From Pseudohalocynthiibacter aestuariivivens (GTDB taxonomy: Bacteria > Pseudomonadota > Alphaproteobacteria > Rhodobacterales > Rhodobacteraceae), in the NCBI RefSeq assembly GCF_011040495.1, contig NZ_CP049037.1, positions 62,001 to 126,000 on the forward strand: a stretch of DNA of 64,000 bases. The letters are read 5' to 3'. Positions 46,829 through 57,132 of the stretch are shown here, piece after piece. Each line of letters opens with the position of its first letter. Position 1 is the first letter of the stretch. The notes beneath the pieces are model-generated. The model did not search any database. It worked only from the letters and a program-made list of their open reading frames with translations, and was not told the origin of the DNA. Position numbers and translations under genes: made by a program.

Positions 46829-48994
46829 ATGGAAAAGATCATCCTTTTCGCCCCCCTGATCGGGGCCATCATTGCAGGGTTCGGCTGGCGCGTGATTGGC
46901 GATGTGGCCGCACAATGGATCACGACCGGCCTGCTGTTTCTGGCCTGCGCACTTAGCTGGATCGTGTTCCTCGGGCATGACGGCACGACACAGCACATTC
47001 ATATCCTTGACTGGGTCCAATCGGGTTTGCTGGACACGGCGTGGGGTATCCGGCTGGACCGTCTGACAGCGATCATGCTGATCGTGGTGACGACCGTTTC
47101 GGCGCTGGTTCACCTCTATTCGATGGGGTACATGGCGCATGACAGCCAGTTTAACGAAAACGAGAGCTATCGTCCGCGTTTCTTTGCTTATCTGAGCCTC
47201 TTTACCTTTGCGATGCTGATGCTGGTCACAGCCGACAACCTCGCGCAGATGTTCTTTGGCTGGGAGGGCGTGGGCCTTGCCTCTTACCTGTTGATCGGGT
47301 TCTATTTCCGCAAACCGAGTGCAAATGCCGCCGCGATCAAGGCGTTCGTGGTCAACCGGATCGGTGATTTTGGGTTTGCGCTGGGTATCTTTGCGCTGTT
47401 CTATCTGACCGACAGCATCAAGTTTGACGACGTGTTTGCCGCCGCACCAGAACTGGCGCAGACTAACATTACCTTCTTGTGGTCTGAATGGAATGCGGCC
47501 AACCTGATCGCTTTCCTGCTGTTTGTCGGCGCGATGGGCAAATCGGCGCAACTGTTCCTGCACACTTGGCTGCCGGACGCGATGGAAGGCCCGACACCGG
47601 TATCGGCGCTGATCCACGCGGCGACCATGGTGACGGCGGGTGTGTTCCTGGTCTGCCGGATGTCACCGCTGATGGAATACGCGCCCGAGGCGATGATGTT
47701 CGTCACGTTCCTGGGGGCCACCACCGCGTTTGTCGCGGCCACCATTGGGCTGGTGCAGAACGACATCAAACGTGTCATCGCCTATTCGACCATGAGCCAG
47801 CTGGGCTATATGTTCGTGGCGGCGGGCGTCGGCATGTATTCGGTGGCGATGTTCCACCTCTTTACCCACGCATTTTTCAAGGCGATGCTGTTTCTCGGTG
47901 CCGGATCGGTCATCCACGGGATGCATCACGAGCAGGATATGCGGAACTATGGCGGGTTGCGCAAAAAGCTGCCCTATACATTCTGGGCGATGCTGATCGG
48001 TACGCTGGCCATTACCGGCGTCGGTATCCCGCTGACACATATCGGGTTCGCCGGCTTCCTGAGCAAGGACGCAGTGATCGAGAGCGCATGGGCAGGCACC
48101 AATGGCGGCTATGCCTTCTGGATGCTGGTCATCGCCGCGCTCTTTACCAGCTTCTACAGCTGGCGGTTGATGTTCCTGACCTTCTGGGGCGAGCCGCGTG
48201 GCGACAAGCATACACATGAGCACGCGCATGAAAGCCCGATGGTCATGCTGGTGCCTCTGGGTGTGCTGGCGCTGGGATCGGTCTTTGCGGGGATGGTCTG
48301 GTATGGCAGCTTCTTTGGCGATCATGCGCAGGTGAACAAGTTCTTTGGCATTCCCGAACATCATGCCGAGGCCAGCGAAGGCCACGGCGAAGAGGCTGGG
48401 CATGGCGAAGAAGCTGGGCATGGTGAAGAGGCCGCACACGGCGAGGAACTGGCCACCGCGGACATGGTTGATGCGGGTCACGGCGACAACGCCGTCGCTG
48501 CGGGTGACGAACATGCCACCGCGACCCATTCCGGCGAAGCGCCCAAGGGGGCCATCTACATGGCACCGGATAATCATGTGATGGACGACGCGCACCACGC
48601 GCCCAAATGGGTCAAGGTCAGCCCGTTCATCGCGATGCTGATCGGTCTGATCACGGCACTGTGGTTCTATATCTGGGATCCCAGCATGCCGCGGAAAGCG
48701 GCCGAGAGCCAACGGCCGCTATATCTGTTTTTGCTGAACAAATGGTACTTTGATGAAATCTACGACGCGATCTTTGTCCGCCCGGCCAAACGGCTCGGTC
48801 ACTTCTTGTGGAAACGCGGGGATGGCAGTGTGATTGATGGCGCGCTCAATGGTGTGGCCCTCGGGATCGTGCCCTTCTTTACCCGGCTCGCGGGCCGGGC
48901 GCAGTCTGGCTATATCTTTACCTATGCGTTCGCCATGGTGATCGGGATTGCGGTCCTCGTTACATGGGTCACGATGAGCGGGGGGGCACACTGA
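46829..48994 (+). CDS. nuoL: NADH-quinone oxidoreductase subunit L with His/Glu-rich insert
   Basis: The distal antiporter-like proton pump of complex I, 721 residues. It has the conserved [17 protein letters not shown] near 137-153, the [24 protein letters not shown] block near 247-270, and later helices including the long lateral helix at the C terminus. Residues about 455-590 form an unusual hydrophilic stretch: HTHEHAHE, then four GHGEEA-like units (518-541) and further His/Asp/Glu. Standard NuoL is about 610-700 residues, so the extra length is mostly this insert. Confidence 0.96.
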   Translation: MEKIILFAPLIGAIIAGFGWRVIGDVAAQWITTGLLFLACALSWIVFLGHDGTTQHIHILDWVQSGLLDTAWGIRLDRLTAIMLIVVTTVSALVHLYSMGYMAHDSQFNENESYRPRFFAYLSLFTFAMLMLVTADNLAQMFFGWEGVGLASYLLIGFYFRKPSANAAAIKAFVVNRIGDFGFALGIFALFYLTDSIKFDDVFAAAPELAQTNITFLWSEWNAANLIAFLLFVGAMGKSAQLFLHTWLPDAMEGPTPVSALIHAATMVTAGVFLVCRMSPLMEYAPEAMMFVTFLGATTAFVAATIGLVQNDIKRVIAYSTMSQLGYMFVAAGVGMYSVAMFHLFTHAFFKAMLFLGAGSVIHGMHHEQDMRNYGGLRKKLPYTFWAMLIGTLAITGVGIPLTHIGFAGFLSKDAVIESAWAGTNGGYAFWMLVIAALFTSFYSWRLMFLTFWGEPRGDKHTHEHAHESPMVMLVPLGVLALGSVFAGMVWYGSFFGDHAQVNKFFGIPEHHAEASEGHGEEAGHGEEAGHGEEAAHGEELATADMVDAGHGDNAVAAGDEHATATHSGEAPKGAIYMAPDNHVMDDAHHAPKWVKVSPFIAMLIGLITALWFYIWDPSMPRKAAESQRPLYLFLLNKWYFDEIYDAIFVRPAKRLGHFLWKRGDGSVIDGALNGVALGIVPFFTRLAGRAQSGYIFTYAFAMVIGIAVLVTWVTMSGGAH
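48380..48451 (+). repeat. Four tandem 18-base units coding GHGEEA in nuoL
   Basis: Four in-frame units (48380, 48398, 48416, 48434) code [18 protein letters not shown] and AHGEEL. Units differ at a few wobble positions. Slippage could change their number without breaking the frame. Confidence 0.9.
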
Positions 48995-50547
48995 TGGATA
49001 ATGTCCTGTCGATCACAACGTTTCTGCCGCTGATTGCGGCGGCCATTCTTGCGGTATTCCTGCGGGGCGAGGATGAAGCGGCGCAGCGCAACGCCAAATG
49101 GGTCGCACTGGTCGCGACCGTGGTCACGTTCCTTGTGTCGCTGTTCATCCTGTTCGATTTCGATAGCAGCAACACTGGATTCCAGTTCGTCGAAGAGCAT
49201 CAATGGCTCTTGGGTCTGAAATACAAGATGGGCGTTGACGGGATCAGCGTCCTGTTCGTGATGCTGACCACGTTCATGATGCCGCTGACAATCGCCGCGT
49301 CGTGGAATGTCAAGGTACGGGTCAAGGAATACATGATCGCGTTCCTGTTGCTGGAAACGCTGATGCTGGGCGTGTTCATGGCGCTCGATCTGGTGCTGTT
49401 CTACCTCTTCTTCGAGGCGGGGCTGATCCCGATGTTCCTGATCATCGGTATCTGGGGCGGCAAGGAACGGATCTATGCTTCGTTCAAGTTCTTCCTCTAC
49501 ACCTTCCTTGGGTCGGTTCTGATGCTGGTCGCGATGGTCGCGATGTTCGCGGATGCGGGCACCACCGACATCCCGGCGCTGATGAATCACGAGTTCGCAT
49601 CCGAGAGCTTTAGCGTATTGGGTATCTATGTCGTCGGCGGCATGCAGACGCTGATGTTCCTCGCGTTCTTTGCCAGTTTTGCGGTCAAGATGCCGATGTG
49701 GCCTGTCCACACATGGCTGCCGGATGCGCACGTACAGGCACCTACTGCGGGGTCGGTTGTTCTGGCAGCGATCCTGCTAAAGATGGGTGGCTATGGCTTC
49801 TTGCGGTTCAGCCTGCCGATGTTCCCGGTGGGTGCGGATGTTCTGACACCGCTGGTGTTGTGGATGTCGGCGATCGCCATCGTCTACACGTCGCTGGTGG
49901 CGCTGGCCCAAGAAGACATGAAAAAGCTGATTGCCTATTCATCCGTGGCGCATATGGGCTATGTGACGATGGGCATTTTTGCAGCAAACCAGCAGGGCAT
50001 TGATGGCGCTATTTTCCAGATGCTCAGCCACGGGTTTATCTCGGGGGCGCTCTTCCTCTGCGTCGGGGTCATCTATGACCGGATGCACACCAGAGAGATT
50101 GACGCCTATGGCGGTCTGGTCAACCGGATGCCGGCCTATGCGCTGATCTTTATGTTCTTTACCATGGCCAATGTCGGACTGCCGGGCACTTCCGGTTTTA
50201 TCGGCGAGTTTCTGACGCTGGTGGGTATCTTTAAGGTCAATACATGGGTCGCCGCGGTCGCTACATCGGGTGTGATCCTGTCGGCGGCATACGCGCTATG
50301 GCTATACCGCCGGGTGGTGATGGGTGACCTGATCAAAGAGAGCCTGCGCACTATCACCGACATGGGCGGGCGCGAGCGGGCGATCTTTGCGCCACTGGTG
50401 GCAATGACGCTTCTGCTGGGTGTTTATCCCAGTCTGGTGACTGACATCATCAGCCCCTCGGTCGAGGCGCTGATTTCCAACTATGACACTGCGGTTGCGG
50501 AGGCACATACAGGTGCCGCCAGCCAAACCGCCGATACATCGCATTAA
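48994..50547 (+). CDS. nuoM: NADH-quinone oxidoreductase subunit M
   Basis: Second antiporter-like pump, 517 residues and about fourteen helices. Conserved parts include [20 protein letters not shown] near 137-156, with the key Glu, the [22 protein letters not shown] block near 237, and [13 protein letters not shown] near 310. ATG 48994 overlaps the nuoL stop (TGATG), with a G-rich ribosome site just before; the frame open from 48964 is rejected. Confidence 0.97.
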   Translation: MDNVLSITTFLPLIAAAILAVFLRGEDEAAQRNAKWVALVATVVTFLVSLFILFDFDSSNTGFQFVEEHQWLLGLKYKMGVDGISVLFVMLTTFMMPLTIAASWNVKVRVKEYMIAFLLLETLMLGVFMALDLVLFYLFFEAGLIPMFLIIGIWGGKERIYASFKFFLYTFLGSVLMLVAMVAMFADAGTTDIPALMNHEFASESFSVLGIYVVGGMQTLMFLAFFASFAVKMPMWPVHTWLPDAHVQAPTAGSVVLAAILLKMGGYGFLRFSLPMFPVGADVLTPLVLWMSAIAIVYTSLVALAQEDMKKLIAYSSVAHMGYVTMGIFAANQQGIDGAIFQMLSHGFISGALFLCVGVIYDRMHTREIDAYGGLVNRMPAYALIFMFFTMANVGLPGTSGFIGEFLTLVGIFKVNTWVAAVATSGVILSAAYALWLYRRVVMGDLIKESLRTITDMGGRERAIFAPLVAMTLLLGVYPSLVTDIISPSVEALISNYDTAVAEAHTGAASQTADTSH

Positions 50548-50558
50548 GGGGCCGAGAG

Positions 50559-51995
50559 ATGATTCAGGCTGATCTGAACGTAATCCTGCCGGAACTGGTG
50601 ATCGCGGTTTTCGCGATGCTGGCCCTTATCGGCGCAGTCTACAGCGGCAAGGACAAGATGGCGGGTATGCTGATCTGGCTCACTGCCGCGCTCTTTGTCG
50701 CGATGGCCTTCTGGATCGGAAGCACCGGGAGCGGCACGCGCACGGCGTTTGGCGGCATGTTCGTCGATGACGGGTTCGCCCGGTTTGCCAAAGTGGTGGT
50801 CCTGTTGAGTGCGGCGGCGGTCATGGTCATGGGCCAAGACTATATGGCGCGTCGTGACATGCTGCGGTTCGAGTATCCGATCCTTGTGGCGCTGTGCGCC
50901 GTGGGCATGATGATGATGGTCAGCGCCGGCGATCTGATGGCGTTGTACATGGGATTGGAACTGCAATCTCTGTCGCTGTATGTCGTGGCGTCGCTACGTC
51001 GTGATAGTGTCAAATCGACCGAAGCGGGCCTGAAATATTTCGTGCTGGGCTCGCTCAGCTCTGGTCTGCTGCTTTATGGTGCCTCTTTGGTTTACGGTTA
51101 TGCGGGCACGACGCTGTTCTCAGGCATCATCGCAGCGGCGGACGGGCACGCGCCGCTGGGACTGCTGTTGGGGTTGGTGTTCGTGATTTCCGGCATGGCA
51201 TTCAAGGTGTCGGCGGTGCCGTTCCACATGTGGACGCCGGATGTGTATGAAGGCGCGCCAACGCCGATCACCGCTTTTTTTGCCACCGCGCCCAAAGTGG
51301 CGGCGATGGGATTGTTTGCCCGCGTCGTACATGACGCATTCGGCGGTGTGGTCGCTGACTGGCGGCAGATCGTTGCATTGCTGAGCGTGTTGTCGATGTT
51401 CCTCGGGGCCGTTGCGGCCATCGGGCAACGCGATATCAAGCGGCTGATGGCCTATTCCTCGATCGCGCATATGGGCTTTGCCCTGATGGGGCTTGCGGCG
51501 GGGACGGCGTTTGGTGTGCAGGCGATGCTGATCTATATGGCGATCTACGTCACCATGAATATCGGCACATTCGCGTTCATCCTGTCGATGGCCAAGGACG
51601 GGCAGCCGGTCACGGATATTGCCAGCCTGAACATGTATTCGAAGCGCCATCCGGGTCGGGCGCTGGCGGTGCTGATCCTGATGTTCAGCCTAGCGGGCGT
51701 GCCACCGCTGGTCGGCTTCTTTGGCAAGTTTTACGTGCTGCGCGCGGCCTATGACGGCGGGCTGGCGTGGCTGGCTGTTGCGGGTGTGGTCGCCTCGGTG
51801 ATCGGTGCGTTTTATTACCTGCGTATCGTCTATTACATGTATTTCGGCGAGGAAGGCGAGGCACTGGACGCCCCGCGTTCACCTGTGCTGTGGGGATTCC
51901 TGATGGCCTCGGCGGCGATCATGGTGCTGGGGGTTGTGAACCTCTTTGGCATCGAAGGGATGGCGCAGGCGGCGGCGGCGACGCTGGTCAACTGA
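50559..51995 (+). CDS. nuoN: NADH-quinone oxidoreductase subunit N
   Basis: Third antiporter-like pump, 478 residues. It has [20 protein letters not shown] near 126-145 with the conserved Glu, [20 protein letters not shown] near 222, and [16 protein letters not shown] near 295. It ends the operon of fourteen subunits. A strong terminator begins 36 bases after its stop. Confidence 0.97.
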   Translation: MIQADLNVILPELVIAVFAMLALIGAVYSGKDKMAGMLIWLTAALFVAMAFWIGSTGSGTRTAFGGMFVDDGFARFAKVVVLLSAAAVMVMGQDYMARRDMLRFEYPILVALCAVGMMMMVSAGDLMALYMGLELQSLSLYVVASLRRDSVKSTEAGLKYFVLGSLSSGLLLYGASLVYGYAGTTLFSGIIAAADGHAPLGLLLGLVFVISGMAFKVSAVPFHMWTPDVYEGAPTPITAFFATAPKVAAMGLFARVVHDAFGGVVADWRQIVALLSVLSMFLGAVAAIGQRDIKRLMAYSSIAHMGFALMGLAAGTAFGVQAMLIYMAIYVTMNIGTFAFILSMAKDGQPVTDIASLNMYSKRHPGRALAVLILMFSLAGVPPLVGFFGKFYVLRAAYDGGLAWLAVAGVVASVIGAFYYLRIVYYMYFGEEGEALDAPRSPVLWGFLMASAAIMVLGVVNLFGIEGMAQAAAATLVN

Positions 51996-52030
51996 TCCGT
52001 ATGCATCAGAACAGATCGTTTGAAAAAGGT

Positions 52031-52060
52031 GACGCGCCACGGCGCGTCGCTTTTGTTTTT
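52031..52060 (+). terminator. Rho-independent terminator of the nuo operon
   Basis: GACGCGC-CACG-GCGCGTC forms a perfect 7-bp stem (8 bp with a 2-base loop) and is followed by GCTTTTGTTTTT. An A-rich run (GAAAAAGG) lies just before it. This is the clearest intrinsic terminator in the window and separates nuoN from birA. Confidence 0.9.
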
Positions 52061-52104
52061 GCCGCCCCGTTGTGGCGGGTGCCTCCGGCGGAGGTATTTG
52101 GGGA

Positions 52105-52890
52105 ATGATGAAAAACGTAGGGTGGCCAGACGGATACGCGAAGTGCATTCTGCCAGAGGTGGACAGCACCAACGCCGAAGCTGTGCGCGTGGCGGCCACG
52201 CTGACCGGGCCGACGTGGATCATGGCACATCGCCAGACCGCAGGGCGCGGCCGGCGGGGGCGGCCATGGGTCGATCCCACCGGCAATCTGGCGGCGACGT
52301 TGGTGTTGCGTCCGGCAGAGGTTCCGGGGCAGGCGGCGCTGCGGTCGTTCGTGGCGGCACTGGCGCTGGACGACGCGCTGGTGATGGTTACAGGACGCGC
52401 AGAGAGTTTTGCGTTGAAATGGCCGAACGATGTTTTGCTGCACGGAGGCAAATTGGCGGGCATTCTGCTGGAAAGCGCAGGAATCGGCGGCAAACTAAGC
52501 CATCTGGCGATCGGGTTTGGCGTGAACCTGTCTGAGGTTCCACAAGTCGTGACCAAGGGTGCCGTCCCGCCTGTGTCACTGCGCGGTGAGACCGGGACGC
52601 AGATCGCGCCAGAGGATTTCCTGACCTATCTGGCCGCCGCCTATGCCATGCGCGAGGATCAGTTCGCACGACATGGCTTTGCCCCGATCCGCACGGCATG
52701 GTTGGCGCGTGCGGCGCGTTTGGGAGAGGTGATCACGGCCCGCACGGGCAAAGCAGAAATCACGGGCCGGTTCGAGACGGTGGACGAAGACGGTAATCTT
52801 GTTCTATCTACCGGCACCGGGCGGCAGGCGATTGCCGCTGCGGATGTTTTCTTTGACGAGGTGGAGGCAGGTCATGCTGCTGGCGATTGA
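52105..52890 (+). CDS. birA: Biotin--[acetyl-CoA carboxylase] ligase
   Basis: Attaches biotin to carrier proteins such as the alpha subunit encoded at 24516. The 261-residue protein is the short form: catalytic domain with VDSTNAEA near 20, the biotin/ATP loop GRGRRGRPWVDPTGNL near 50-65, and FALKWPNDVLLHGGKLAGIL near 105-125, then a small C-terminal domain. The N-terminal DNA-binding domain of E. coli BirA is absent, so it should not act as a repressor. GGAGG lies 10 bases before ATG 52105; ATG 52108 is the alternative. It overlaps coaX. Confidence 0.93.
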   Translation: MMKNVGWPDGYAKCILPEVDSTNAEAVRVAATLTGPTWIMAHRQTAGRGRRGRPWVDPTGNLAATLVLRPAEVPGQAALRSFVAALALDDALVMVTGRAESFALKWPNDVLLHGGKLAGILLESAGIGGKLSHLAIGFGVNLSEVPQVVTKGAVPPVSLRGETGTQIAPEDFLTYLAAAYAMREDQFARHGFAPIRTAWLARAARLGEVITARTGKAEITGRFETVDEDGNLVLSTGTGRQAIAAADVFFDEVEAGHAAGD

Positions 52891-53644
52891 CTGCGGGAAC
52901 ACCAACACCGTCTTTGCGATTTGGGACGGAAGCGAATTCCTGTGTACCCTGCGCACATCGACGCATCACGCGCGAACGGCGGATGCCTATTTTACGTGGT
53001 ATTCGACGCTGGTGAAACATTACGGGCTGGATGTAGAGATCGACGAAGTCATTATCTCGTCCACGGTGCCGCGTGTGGTTTTCAACCTGCGGGTCTTTGC
53101 CGACCGGTTCTTTGGCTGCCGCCCGATGGTGGTGGGGAAACCGGATTGTGCGCTGCCAATCGAGCCGCGTGTTGACGGTGGCACAATCGTCGGACCGGAC
53201 CGGCTGGTGAATACGGCGGGCGCGCATGACCGGCACGGCGGTGATCTGATTGTGGTGGATTTCGGCACTGCGACCACCTTTGATGTGGTCGCCGCGGACG
53301 GGGCATATATCGGTGGTCTGATTGCGCCGGGTGTGAACCTGAGTCTGGAGGCGCTGCACATGGCAGCCGCTGCCCTGCCGCATGTGGATATTTCCAAGCC
53401 GCAGCAGGTGATCGGCACCAACACAGTGGCCTGTATGCAGTCGGGCGTGTTCTGGGGGTATGTCGGACTGGTCAAGGAATGCTGCGCGCGGATCAGAGCA
53501 GAGCGCGCGCGCCCGATGAAGGTGATTGGAACCGGCGGTCTTGCGTCGCTGTTCAATGAGACAGAAGAGCTGTTTGATGTGCTCGAAGAAGATTTGACGA
53601 TGCACGGGCTGACCGTGATCCACGCATATAATAAGAAGGGCTGA
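52874..53644 (+). CDS. coaX: Type III pantothenate kinase
   Basis: Catalyses the first step of coenzyme A synthesis, phosphorylating pantothenate. The 256-residue ASKHA-fold protein has LAIDCGNTNTVFA at 3-15, IVGPDRLVNTAGA near 105 and VVDFGTATTFDVV near 125, the phosphate and metal sites of the family. ATG 52874 has GGAGG 7 bases upstream and lies inside the end of birA. It is followed after 6 bases by the RNase J gene. Confidence 0.95.
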   Translation: MLLAIDCGNTNTVFAIWDGSEFLCTLRTSTHHARTADAYFTWYSTLVKHYGLDVEIDEVIISSTVPRVVFNLRVFADRFFGCRPMVVGKPDCALPIEPRVDGGTIVGPDRLVNTAGAHDRHGGDLIVVDFGTATTFDVVAADGAYIGGLIAPGVNLSLEALHMAAAALPHVDISKPQQVIGTNTVACMQSGVFWGYVGLVKECCARIRAERARPMKVIGTGGLASLFNETEELFDVLEEDLTMHGLTVIHAYNKKG

Positions 53645-53650
53645 GGCCGG

Positions 53651-55318
53651 ATGAGCAATGAGCGAGTGATTTACCTGCCCCTGGGCGGGGCGGGCGAGAT
53701 TGGCATGAATGCCTATGTCTATGGCTACGGGAAGCCGGGCAAGGAGAAGCTGATCCTAGTGGATCTGGGAGTAACATTTCCAGATATGGATGGCAGCCCC
53801 GGTGTGGATCTGATCCTGCCTGACATTAGCTGGCTGGAAAAGCGGAAGGGCGATCTGGAGGCGATATTCGTAACCCATGCGCATGAGGATCATGTCGGTG
53901 CGGTGGCGCATCACTATGATCGGCTGGGCGCGCCGGTTTATGCGCGTGCCTTTACTGCCAACATCGCGCGCCGCAAGATGGCCGAACATGGCCATCCTGA
54001 AAAGGCGGTGCGCACAGTGTCACCTTGGCCGGAAACTGTGACTGCGGGACCGTTCACCGTAGGGTTTGCACCGATTTCACACTCCATCCCCGAAAGCTCG
54101 GGTCTGGTGATCGACACGCCAAAGGGACGATTGGTGCACACGGGCGATTTCAAGATCGACACCGCGCCGGGCGTGGGCGAGCCATTTGATCACGCCATGT
54201 GGGAAGAGATCGCAAAGGATGGCGTGTTGGCGCTGATGTGCGATTCGACCAACGTGTTCAGCCGTCACGAAGGGCGGTCGGAGTCCACGGTCGGGCCAGA
54301 GATCGAGAAACTGGTCGCCAGCGCCAAGGGGATGTTGGCGGCGACGACGTTCGCCAGTAACGTGGCACGGGTCAAAACGCTGGCCGAGGCGGGGGTGCGG
54401 GCCGGGCGCTCTGTCTGTCTGATGGGGCGGGCGATGCGGCGCATGGTTGACGCGGCAGAGGAAACCGGCGTTCTCAAAGGCTTTCCCCAGACAGTCAGCC
54501 CTGAAGACGCCAAGAATGTACCGCGTGAAAATCTGATGCTGATCGTGACCGGCAGTCAGGGCGAACGCCGTGCGGCCAGCGCCCAGTTGGCCAATGGTAA
54601 ATATCAGGGGATCACACTGAAAGAGGGTGATACGTTCCTCTTTTCCAGCAAGACGATCCCGGGCAATGAGCGCGGCGTTATCCGTATCATCAACCAGTTC
54701 TCTGAAATGGGTGTCGATGTGGTGGATGACGACAGCGGGCTTTACCATGTGTCTGGCCATGCCAATCGCCCTGATCTGGAGGCGATGCATGAGATCATTC
54801 GCCCGCAGATCGTGGTGCCAATGCATGGCGAGCACCGTCACCTGCGCGAGCATGTAAAAATCTGCAAGCCAAAGCCGATGAAGGCTGTTCTGGCGGTCAA
54901 CGGCACGATGATCGACCTCAGTGCAAACACGCCCACTGTGGTGGAATACGTAGAAACCGGGCGCACCTATCTGGACGGATCGGTGCAGGTCGGCGCAATG
55001 GACGGGATCGTGCGCGACCGTATCCGCATGGCGCTGAACGGGCATGTCAGCGTGAATGTGATTCTGGACGAGGACGACGAACCACTGGGAGAGCCGTGGT
55101 GCGAGGTTAAAGGACTGGCAGAGATCGGCATCAGCAATGCGCCCTTGGTGGACGTGCTGGAAGAGGATCTAAGCCAATACCTTGGCCGGGCGGGTAACAA
55201 GGTGCGCGCGAACGACGACAAGCTGGAAGAAGAACTGCGCCGTGTCACGCGTCAGTCTGCCAATGCAGAGATTGGCAAGAAGCCCGAAGTGACGGTGATT
55301 ATCAGCCGGATGAGTTGA
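53651..55318 (+). CDS. rnj: Ribonuclease J (metallo-beta-lactamase fold)
   Basis: A 555-residue RNase J, an exo- and endoribonuclease for mRNA decay and rRNA processing. The zinc-binding THAHEDHVG is near 76-84, followed by further ligands in SHSIPESS and HTGDFKID, the beta-CASP domain with CDSTNVFSRHEGRSE, and NSGH-type motif VSGHANRPDLE near 372. A C-terminal domain follows. The gene order birA-coaX-rnj is common in alphaproteobacteria. It ends 5 bases before the convergent, IS-disrupted HD gene. Confidence 0.95.
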   Translation: MSNERVIYLPLGGAGEIGMNAYVYGYGKPGKEKLILVDLGVTFPDMDGSPGVDLILPDISWLEKRKGDLEAIFVTHAHEDHVGAVAHHYDRLGAPVYARAFTANIARRKMAEHGHPEKAVRTVSPWPETVTAGPFTVGFAPISHSIPESSGLVIDTPKGRLVHTGDFKIDTAPGVGEPFDHAMWEEIAKDGVLALMCDSTNVFSRHEGRSESTVGPEIEKLVASAKGMLAATTFASNVARVKTLAEAGVRAGRSVCLMGRAMRRMVDAAEETGVLKGFPQTVSPEDAKNVPRENLMLIVTGSQGERRAASAQLANGKYQGITLKEGDTFLFSSKTIPGNERGVIRIINQFSEMGVDVVDDDSGLYHVSGHANRPDLEAMHEIIRPQIVVPMHGEHRHLREHVKICKPKPMKAVLAVNGTMIDLSANTPTVVEYVETGRTYLDGSVQVGAMDGIVRDRIRMALNGHVSVNVILDEDDEPLGEPWCEVKGLAEIGISNAPLVDVLEEDLSQYLGRAGNKVRANDDKLEEELRRVTRQSANAEIGKKPEVTVIISRMS

Positions 55319-55623
55319 ACGCCTTAGCAGGCAGCGCGTTCGATCTGTGTGACCATCGCTGACAGGCGGGCTGCAAGCGGCCCGGGCTGTCGCGCGGCCA
55401 ACGTGTCAGCGAGGGCGCGGTAGTACCACAGCGTGCCATCGCGTCGGCCCGTGAACCGGTTGAACACGTCCGGGCCGATGGATTGCAGATCGTGCAGGAT
55501 GGTCGTTGCGTTGTGCAGTTTGTCGCAGGCTGTCACCAGCACGGCGTCGTCTGATTTATCGGTGATGCCGCTGAGGTAGGATTCCTTGCGATCGCGCCAT
55601 TTCGGTTTGGTGTGCCCGTCATT

Positions 55624-55640
55624 AGTCCACTCTGAACAAC
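55624..55640 (+). repeat. Left terminal inverted repeat of the IS
   Basis: AGTCCACTCTGAACAAC, preceded by target duplication CATT at 55620-55623. It pairs with the right end at 57116-57132. Confidence 0.85.
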
Positions 55641-55683
55641 TCTTATCCGTTTGATTTTGCTTGGATATGACGCGAATTTGTTA

Positions 55684-55740
55684 GGCAGGAATCGCAGGAT
55701 TTCGTATTATCCGGGCAGGAACCCTGCAATTTCGAGCTAT
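55684..55740 (+). repeat. Imperfect 27-base direct repeat before the transposase start
   Basis: Two copies starting GGCAGGAA (55684-55710 and 55714-55740), with shared TTTCG and TAT near the end, lie between the left inverted repeat and the transposase ATG. They may be a subterminal transposase-binding or regulatory site; this is only a suggestion. Confidence 0.5.
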
Positions 55741-55743
55741 GAT

Positions 55744-57111
55744 ATGAAGCCGCGAAAGCCCCCTCCGGAACAAGACGATCTCCTGCGCGCCCGATTGGTT
55801 GAGATGATCGACATGCGCCACGAACTGGTGAAGCTGGAAACCCTGATTGACTGGGAGGTCTTCGAACGGGAATGGACCGAGCTCTTTCCTTCCCATACCG
55901 GTCGTCCCGCTACCTCTCCGCGTCTTGTGGCGGGGCTTCTGTATCTTCAGCATGCTTTCGCGCTCTCGGATGAGGCGGTCGTGGCGCGATGGGCCGAGAA
56001 CCCGTATTGGCAGCATTTCTGCGGCGAGACGTTCTTTCAGCATCGTCTGCCGATTGATCCGTCCTCTATGACCCGCTGGCGCAACCGGATCGGCGAGGAG
56101 GGTGTCGAATGGATGCTGACCGAGACGATCGAAGCCGGGAAGCGCGCCGGGGCAGTGAAGGGCAATGACCTCAAGCGGGTCACCGTCGATACCACCGTGA
56201 TGGAAAAGAACATCGCCCATCCCACCGATGCCCGGCTGTATGAGACGGCGCGGCGCAAGCTGGTCGGGCTGGCCCGCGAGGCCGGGATCGGCCTGCGGCA
56301 GAACTACAACCGCCTGGCGCCCCGGCTGGCTGGACAGGTCGGGCGCTATGCCCATGCCCGCCAGTTCAAACGGATGCGCAAGGCATTGCGTCGGCTCAAG
56401 GGCTACACCGGCCGGGTGCTGCGCGACATCGAGCGACAATTGGACCAGGTTCCGGACGGAACTCTGAAGGTACGTCTGGAAGAAATGATCGCGCTGGTGA
56501 ACCGGCTGCTGGCGCAGAAGCCGAAGGACAAGAGGAAGCTTTACAGCCTGCATGAGCCGGCGGTGGATTGCATCTCCAAGGGCAAGGCGCACAAGCGCTA
56601 CGAGTTCGGCACGAAGGTCAGCGTGGCTACGACCAACCGGGGTGGCTTCGTGGTGGGGATGCGGGCGCTGCCGGGCAATCCCTACGACGGCCACACGCTG
56701 GCCGAGGCGCTGGAGCAGGTTGAAATCCTGACCGATCAACGGCCAGACATGACCTTTGTTGATCGCGGATACCGCGGCCACGGCATTGAGAACGTGAAGG
56801 TCTTCATCAGCGGTGCCAAGCGTGGCGTCACCAGGACCATCGCCAGGCTCTTGCGACGGCGAAGTGCCATCGAGCCGATGATCGGGCACATGAAAAATGA
56901 CGGTCGCCTGACGCGAAGCACCTTGAAAGGGACCGAAGGCGACGCGCTCTTCGCCGTGCTTTGCGGTTGCGGCCACAACATCCGCATGATCCTCAGGCAC
57001 CTGAGGGTCTTTTTGCGCCAATTGATTTGGGTGGTCTGCCAAACCTGCATGACCGCTGACGCGGAAATGGCACGCGATCGAAGGGTTCAGGTCTATATAC
57101 TGACGACCTGA
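55744..57111 (+). CDS. IS5-family transposase (IS1478-like), intact
   Basis: A 455-residue DDE transposase. An N-terminal DUF772-type domain (residues about 30-115, SPRLVAGLLYLQHAFALSDE and WAENPYWQHFCGE) precedes the catalytic part. Catalytic residues appear at Asp149 (TVDTTVMEKN), Asp340 (FVDRGYRGH) and Glu377 (RRRSAIEPMIGHMK). No frameshift or stop is present, so it may be active. ATG 55744 is preferred over a TTG at 55651. Transcribed opposite to the gene it interrupts. Confidence 0.93.
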   Translation: MKPRKPPPEQDDLLRARLVEMIDMRHELVKLETLIDWEVFEREWTELFPSHTGRPATSPRLVAGLLYLQHAFALSDEAVVARWAENPYWQHFCGETFFQHRLPIDPSSMTRWRNRIGEEGVEWMLTETIEAGKRAGAVKGNDLKRVTVDTTVMEKNIAHPTDARLYETARRKLVGLAREAGIGLRQNYNRLAPRLAGQVGRYAHARQFKRMRKALRRLKGYTGRVLRDIERQLDQVPDGTLKVRLEEMIALVNRLLAQKPKDKRKLYSLHEPAVDCISKGKAHKRYEFGTKVSVATTNRGGFVVGMRALPGNPYDGHTLAEALEQVEILTDQRPDMTFVDRGYRGHGIENVKVFISGAKRGVTRTIARLLRRRSAIEPMIGHMKNDGRLTRSTLKGTEGDALFAVLCGCGHNIRMILRHLRVFLRQLIWVVCQTCMTADAEMARDRRVQVYILTT

Positions 57112-57115
57112 CAGC

Positions 57116-57132
57116 GATGTTCAGGACGGACT
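57116..57132 (-). repeat. Right terminal inverted repeat of the IS
   Basis: GATGTTCAGGACGGACT on the plus strand, matching the left repeat at 13 of 17 positions when read inward, followed by target duplication CATT at 57133-57136. Confidence 0.85.

Larger units (their letters stand above)
55624..57132 (+). mobile_element. Complete IS5-family insertion sequence, 1,509 bp
   Basis: The element has imperfect 17-bp terminal inverted repeats. The left end is AGTCCACTCTGAACAAC; the right end, read inward, is AGTCCGTCCTGAACATC (13 of 17 match). Both sides are flanked by CATT (55620-55623 and 57133-57136), a 4-bp target duplication. One transposase gene fills it. The exact ends are confirmed because removing the element restores the interrupted HD gene frame. 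Confidence 0.93.

Noticed and set aside
55681..57042. 453-codon open frame antisense to the transposase
   Set aside because: The plus-strand frame has the DDE catalytic residues; the antisense frame has none of a known protein.
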